Shown here piece by piece: positions 7,801 to 9,196 of a stretch of DNA of 9,196 nt. The stretch's first letter is position 1; every line of letters starts with the position of its first letter. The stretch lies in assembly GCA_021852245.1 (NCBI GenBank), contig JAJZNY010000448.1:1-9196 (forward strand), given 5' to 3'. Made by a program: the position numbers and the translations under genes. The stretch is from Planctomycetota bacterium. Its GTDB lineage: Bacteria; Planctomycetota; Phycisphaerae; WQYP01. The notes under the pieces were generated by a model. The model saw only the letters and a list, made by a program, of their open reading frames with translations, was not told where the DNA came from and ran no database searches.

Positions 7801-9196
7801 CCGCTGGTGGTGATCTGGTTGGCTGCGCCATTCATCGCTTGGCTGCTTTCCCGGCCTATCGGTGAGCGACCGAGTCCCATATCGCCAGCGGATGTTAAAT
7901 TTCTCCGCATGATGGCCCGCAAAACCTGGCGGTATTTTGAAGAATTTGTAGATGAGAAAACCCATTTTCTGCCGCCCGACAATGTTCAGGAGATTCCGCA
8001 ATTAACCGTCGCACCCAGGACCAGCCCGACCAACATCGGCCTGGCCCTGCTGGCGAATCTCGCCGCATTTGACTTCGGTTGGATCACGCAGCGTAAACTG
8101 CTGGATCGCACGGCTCAAACCTTTGACACGCTTAAAAAGCTCGTTCGTTATCGTGGCCACTTTCTGAACTGGTACGACACGCAATCATTGGAACCGCTCC
8201 ATCCCCGCTACGTGTCGACCGTCGACAGCGGAAATCTGGCGGGGCATCTGTTTGTGCTACGATCCGGTCTGATCGGCATTCTGCGCGAACCGATTCAATC
8301 ACCCCAATGCTTCCACGGACTTCAGGATACGCTCGATGTGCTTCGCGAAGCCGTTGAGTCAAAAAAATCCGACGCGTCCGGCAGCAATGCCGTCGTCAGC
8401 GCCCTTGATGAAATTGACGATTGGATCACTGCTGCCCAACAAATAAATCCGTCCCGCACCGCCGGAATATGGCGGGCGGTGAAGGTATTGCGGCAGTCCG
8501 TCGATTCTCTCCAAAAGGCGGTTGCAGCGGCGACCGCTGATACCGATGCCGCCTGGTACGCTGCAGCGGCACAGGCCCAGATTCACGACGCGGCGGATGA
8601 GATGTGCCAACTGATGCCCTGGCTGACATGGGCACCGGATCAATTGGAAGCTCTCAAGGCGACGCTGCCGTCGGAGGCGCTGGCCGCCCTGGCACGTCTG
8701 GAAGCCATATCGCCGTGCAGCAGTCTGCAGGACATGCACTCGGAACTGGGTGCGGTGACCTCTGATTTGCAGAACATCGTGGATCACTGCCGTGATGATG
8801 CATCGCGGGGCCAATGTCAAATAGTTTTTGCGGTGGCGACACAGGCGCTTAACGCCGTCAGGTCCCGAATCAAGCGGGTCGATCACCTCTGCGCCGAGTG
8901 CGGCAATCTGGCCGACATGGACTTCCGATTTCTGTATAACCCGACCCGCAAGCTGATGACCATCGGATTTAATATCGAACAGAACAAGGCGGACGACGGC
9001 TATTATGACCTGCTCGCGTCCGAGGCCCGTTTGGCCAGTTACGTCGGCATTGTGTCCGGGCAACTTCCGCGTGAACATTGGTTTGCGCTGGGCCGACAGT
9101 TGACCTCGGTCGGCGGCAAGGCGGCACTGCTCTCCTGGAGCGGATCCATGTTTGAATATCTCATGCCGCTCATCGTCATGCCCAGCTATCCGCAGA
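4870..9196 (+). CDS. ndvB: Cyclic beta-1,2-glucan synthase (NdvB/ChvB/Cgs family), 3' end cut by window edge
   Basis: Family members are giant inner-membrane enzymes that start, elongate and cyclise a beta-1,2-glucan from UDP-glucose. About 1,442 residues are visible without a stop, roughly the N-terminal half of the usual 2,800. Residues 1-410 form the N-terminal region, which includes the family-like EWLIDNFYVVQEQ segment followed by RRYCRQLP. Two membrane helices lie at about 416-438 and 444-465. The GT84 domain follows, with D535, the D-x-D motif D634-A-D636, GEGSFIGKG (716-724), the SHDLLEG motif (H747, D748, E751) and RRHRWVRGDWQ (779-789), which carries the (Q/R)xxRW-type signature. 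Four more helices are at about 826-845, 850-868, 948-966 and 974-994. A helical linker leads to a glycoamylase-like domain from about 1350, with FRFLYNP, YYDLLASEARLAS and HWFALGR. The GH94 phosphorylase-like C-terminal part, which controls glucan length in known members, would lie beyond the window. All key GT residues are present, so synthase activity is likely. No transporter (ndvA/chvA type) is visible. TTG 4870 was chosen for its ribosome binding site; ATG 4876 is possible. Confidence 0.93.
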   Translation, partial: MEMPKAEFQSSRWKRFLNRGKSAELREEPLRLPLLAIEQLGDLAFRMGQTHSMAGGSSSDRLLLRVHENENVITRTHDLITDAAARHQAISPASEWLIDNFYVVQEQLHLIKEHFPRRYCRQLPHIDGDPPVPRIFDMMLKLISHLDGRVDIEALDRFIFSYQQASPLSLGELWAAPIMLRVGLIENLRRVSGMIYEARKERNLANVWADRLIEAAEAGPDQVIVALSALVESQPPLESAFVAEFMRRLHGQHASLHVVLEWISQSLARKSETPERMVVLESQRQAADQVSMGNCFASFRFLDATDWGKFVERHSMVEHVLRQDPAQIYAQCDFATRDRARHMVEQLARRAAIPEHRVADAVIELARSSNADTPISRVQSHVGWYLLDDGVRQLEHRLHVRPRLSDSLSRFIRRIALFSYLFPVVVIAAAITAAWWLGFMPTLPIGVAVAGLAVMAMVAVQCAVSITNYFLTRIVSPKILPRLDYESGIDRQHSTCVVIPCLITDAAEIAELAESLEIKYLANRDPHLSFAVLSDFVDHTEESHPDDEKLLGQMIEKIDALNHRYGRLDHQPFCLFHRPRTWNASEKVWMGRERKRGKLEDFINLIAEGNADAFVKVIAAPDRVAQWKFILTLDADTQLPSGTAAEMIGTAAHLLNLPIYDPHRRRVVRGYTILQPRVSTTLTSSRQSLFARLFSGEPGIDPYTRAVSDVYQDLFGEGSFIGKGIIDVESFHKLLAGRLPENIVLSHDLLEGSLTRAGLVSDIMVLEDHPPTILAELRRRHRWVRGDWQLLPWVAGLMPPGPAGKPPVRLNALARWKLFDNLRRSLVPAATVTMFIMAWTLAADPAWATVTLAILVIAPALLAGVLSAAAKSKTVPWGMHLHDSAWRLLKILGQSAVGLMMLPVEALTSLDAIARSLYRLLISGHHRLQWQTSRHVLRTGSTDLAPFLQAFIGAILLTIAATALVVSEQPGALPAALPLVVIWLAAPFIAWLLSRPIGERPSPISPADVKFLRMMARKTWRYFEEFVDEKTHFLPPDNVQEIPQLTVAPRTSPTNIGLALLANLAAFDFGWITQRKLLDRTAQTFDTLKKLVRYRGHFLNWYDTQSLEPLHPRYVSTVDSGNLAGHLFVLRSGLIGILREPIQSPQCFHGLQDTLDVLREAVESKKSDASGSNAVVSALDEIDDWITAAQQINPSRTAGIWRAVKVLRQSVDSLQKAVAAATADTDAAWYAAAAQAQIHDAADEMCQLMPWLTWAPDQLEALKATLPSEALAALARLEAISPCSSLQDMHSELGAVTSDLQNIVDHCRDDASRGQCQIVFAVATQALNAVRSRIKRVDHLCAECGNLADMDFRFLYNPTRKLMTIGFNIEQNKADDGYYDLLASEARLASYVGIVSGQLPREHWFALGRQLTSVGGKAALLSWSGSMFEYLMPLIVMPSYPQ

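Noticed and set aside
8359..9078. Minus-strand open frame of 239 codons opposite the glucan synthase
   Set aside because: It lies antisense to the linker and the conserved glycoamylase-like domain. Its composition is Arg/Gly/His-rich and shows no family resemblance.

Overview
The window looks like chromosome of a Gram-negative-type bacterium, most likely a planctomycete and perhaps of the Phycisphaerae. This is inferred from the company of genes: a dxr-rseP pair, a large site-2 protease with several PDZ domains, and a PEP-CTERM protein ending in a run of four arginines. No ribosomal or other strong taxonomic marker is present. The sequence is moderately GC-rich by eye.

Layout. (1) Bases 1-1160, plus strand: dxr, missing only its first few codons, giving the MEP-pathway enzyme Dxr. 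(2) Bases 1194-3293, plus strand: an RseP-type intramembrane metalloprotease, about 34 bp after dxr and probably in the same operon. (3) Bases 3471-3553, minus strand: tRNA-Leu(CAG), converging on rseP, with a plausible -10 element just upstream. (4) Bases 3694-4257, minus strand: the 3' part of a PEP-CTERM protein gene with a clear rho-independent terminator. Its open frame can be followed to 4344, but no signal peptide or convincing start is found, so it looks 5'-truncated. (5) Bases 4345-4869: about 525 bp with no convincing gene, containing a candidate sigma70-like promoter. (6) Bases 4870-9196, plus strand: the N-terminal half (about 1,442 codons) of a very large cyclic beta-1,2-glucan synthase (NdvB/ChvB/Cgs family), running off the window. 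It shows the N-terminal region, six membrane segments, the GT84 catalytic domain and most of a glycoamylase-like domain.

The genes share an envelope theme rather than a pathway. Dxr supplies isoprenoid precursors (including the lipid carrier for wall synthesis), the site-2 protease usually handles membrane-protein cleavage and envelope stress signalling, PEP-CTERM proteins are exported and sorted at the envelope, and NdvB polymerises UDP-glucose into periplasmic cyclic glucan.

No CRISPR array, transposase, insertion sequence, toxin-antitoxin pair or defence system was found, and nothing here amounts to an undescribed system. The points worth a second look are the truncated PEP-CTERM gene, the enlarged RseP, the glucan synthase in this lineage, and the gene-free leader before it.
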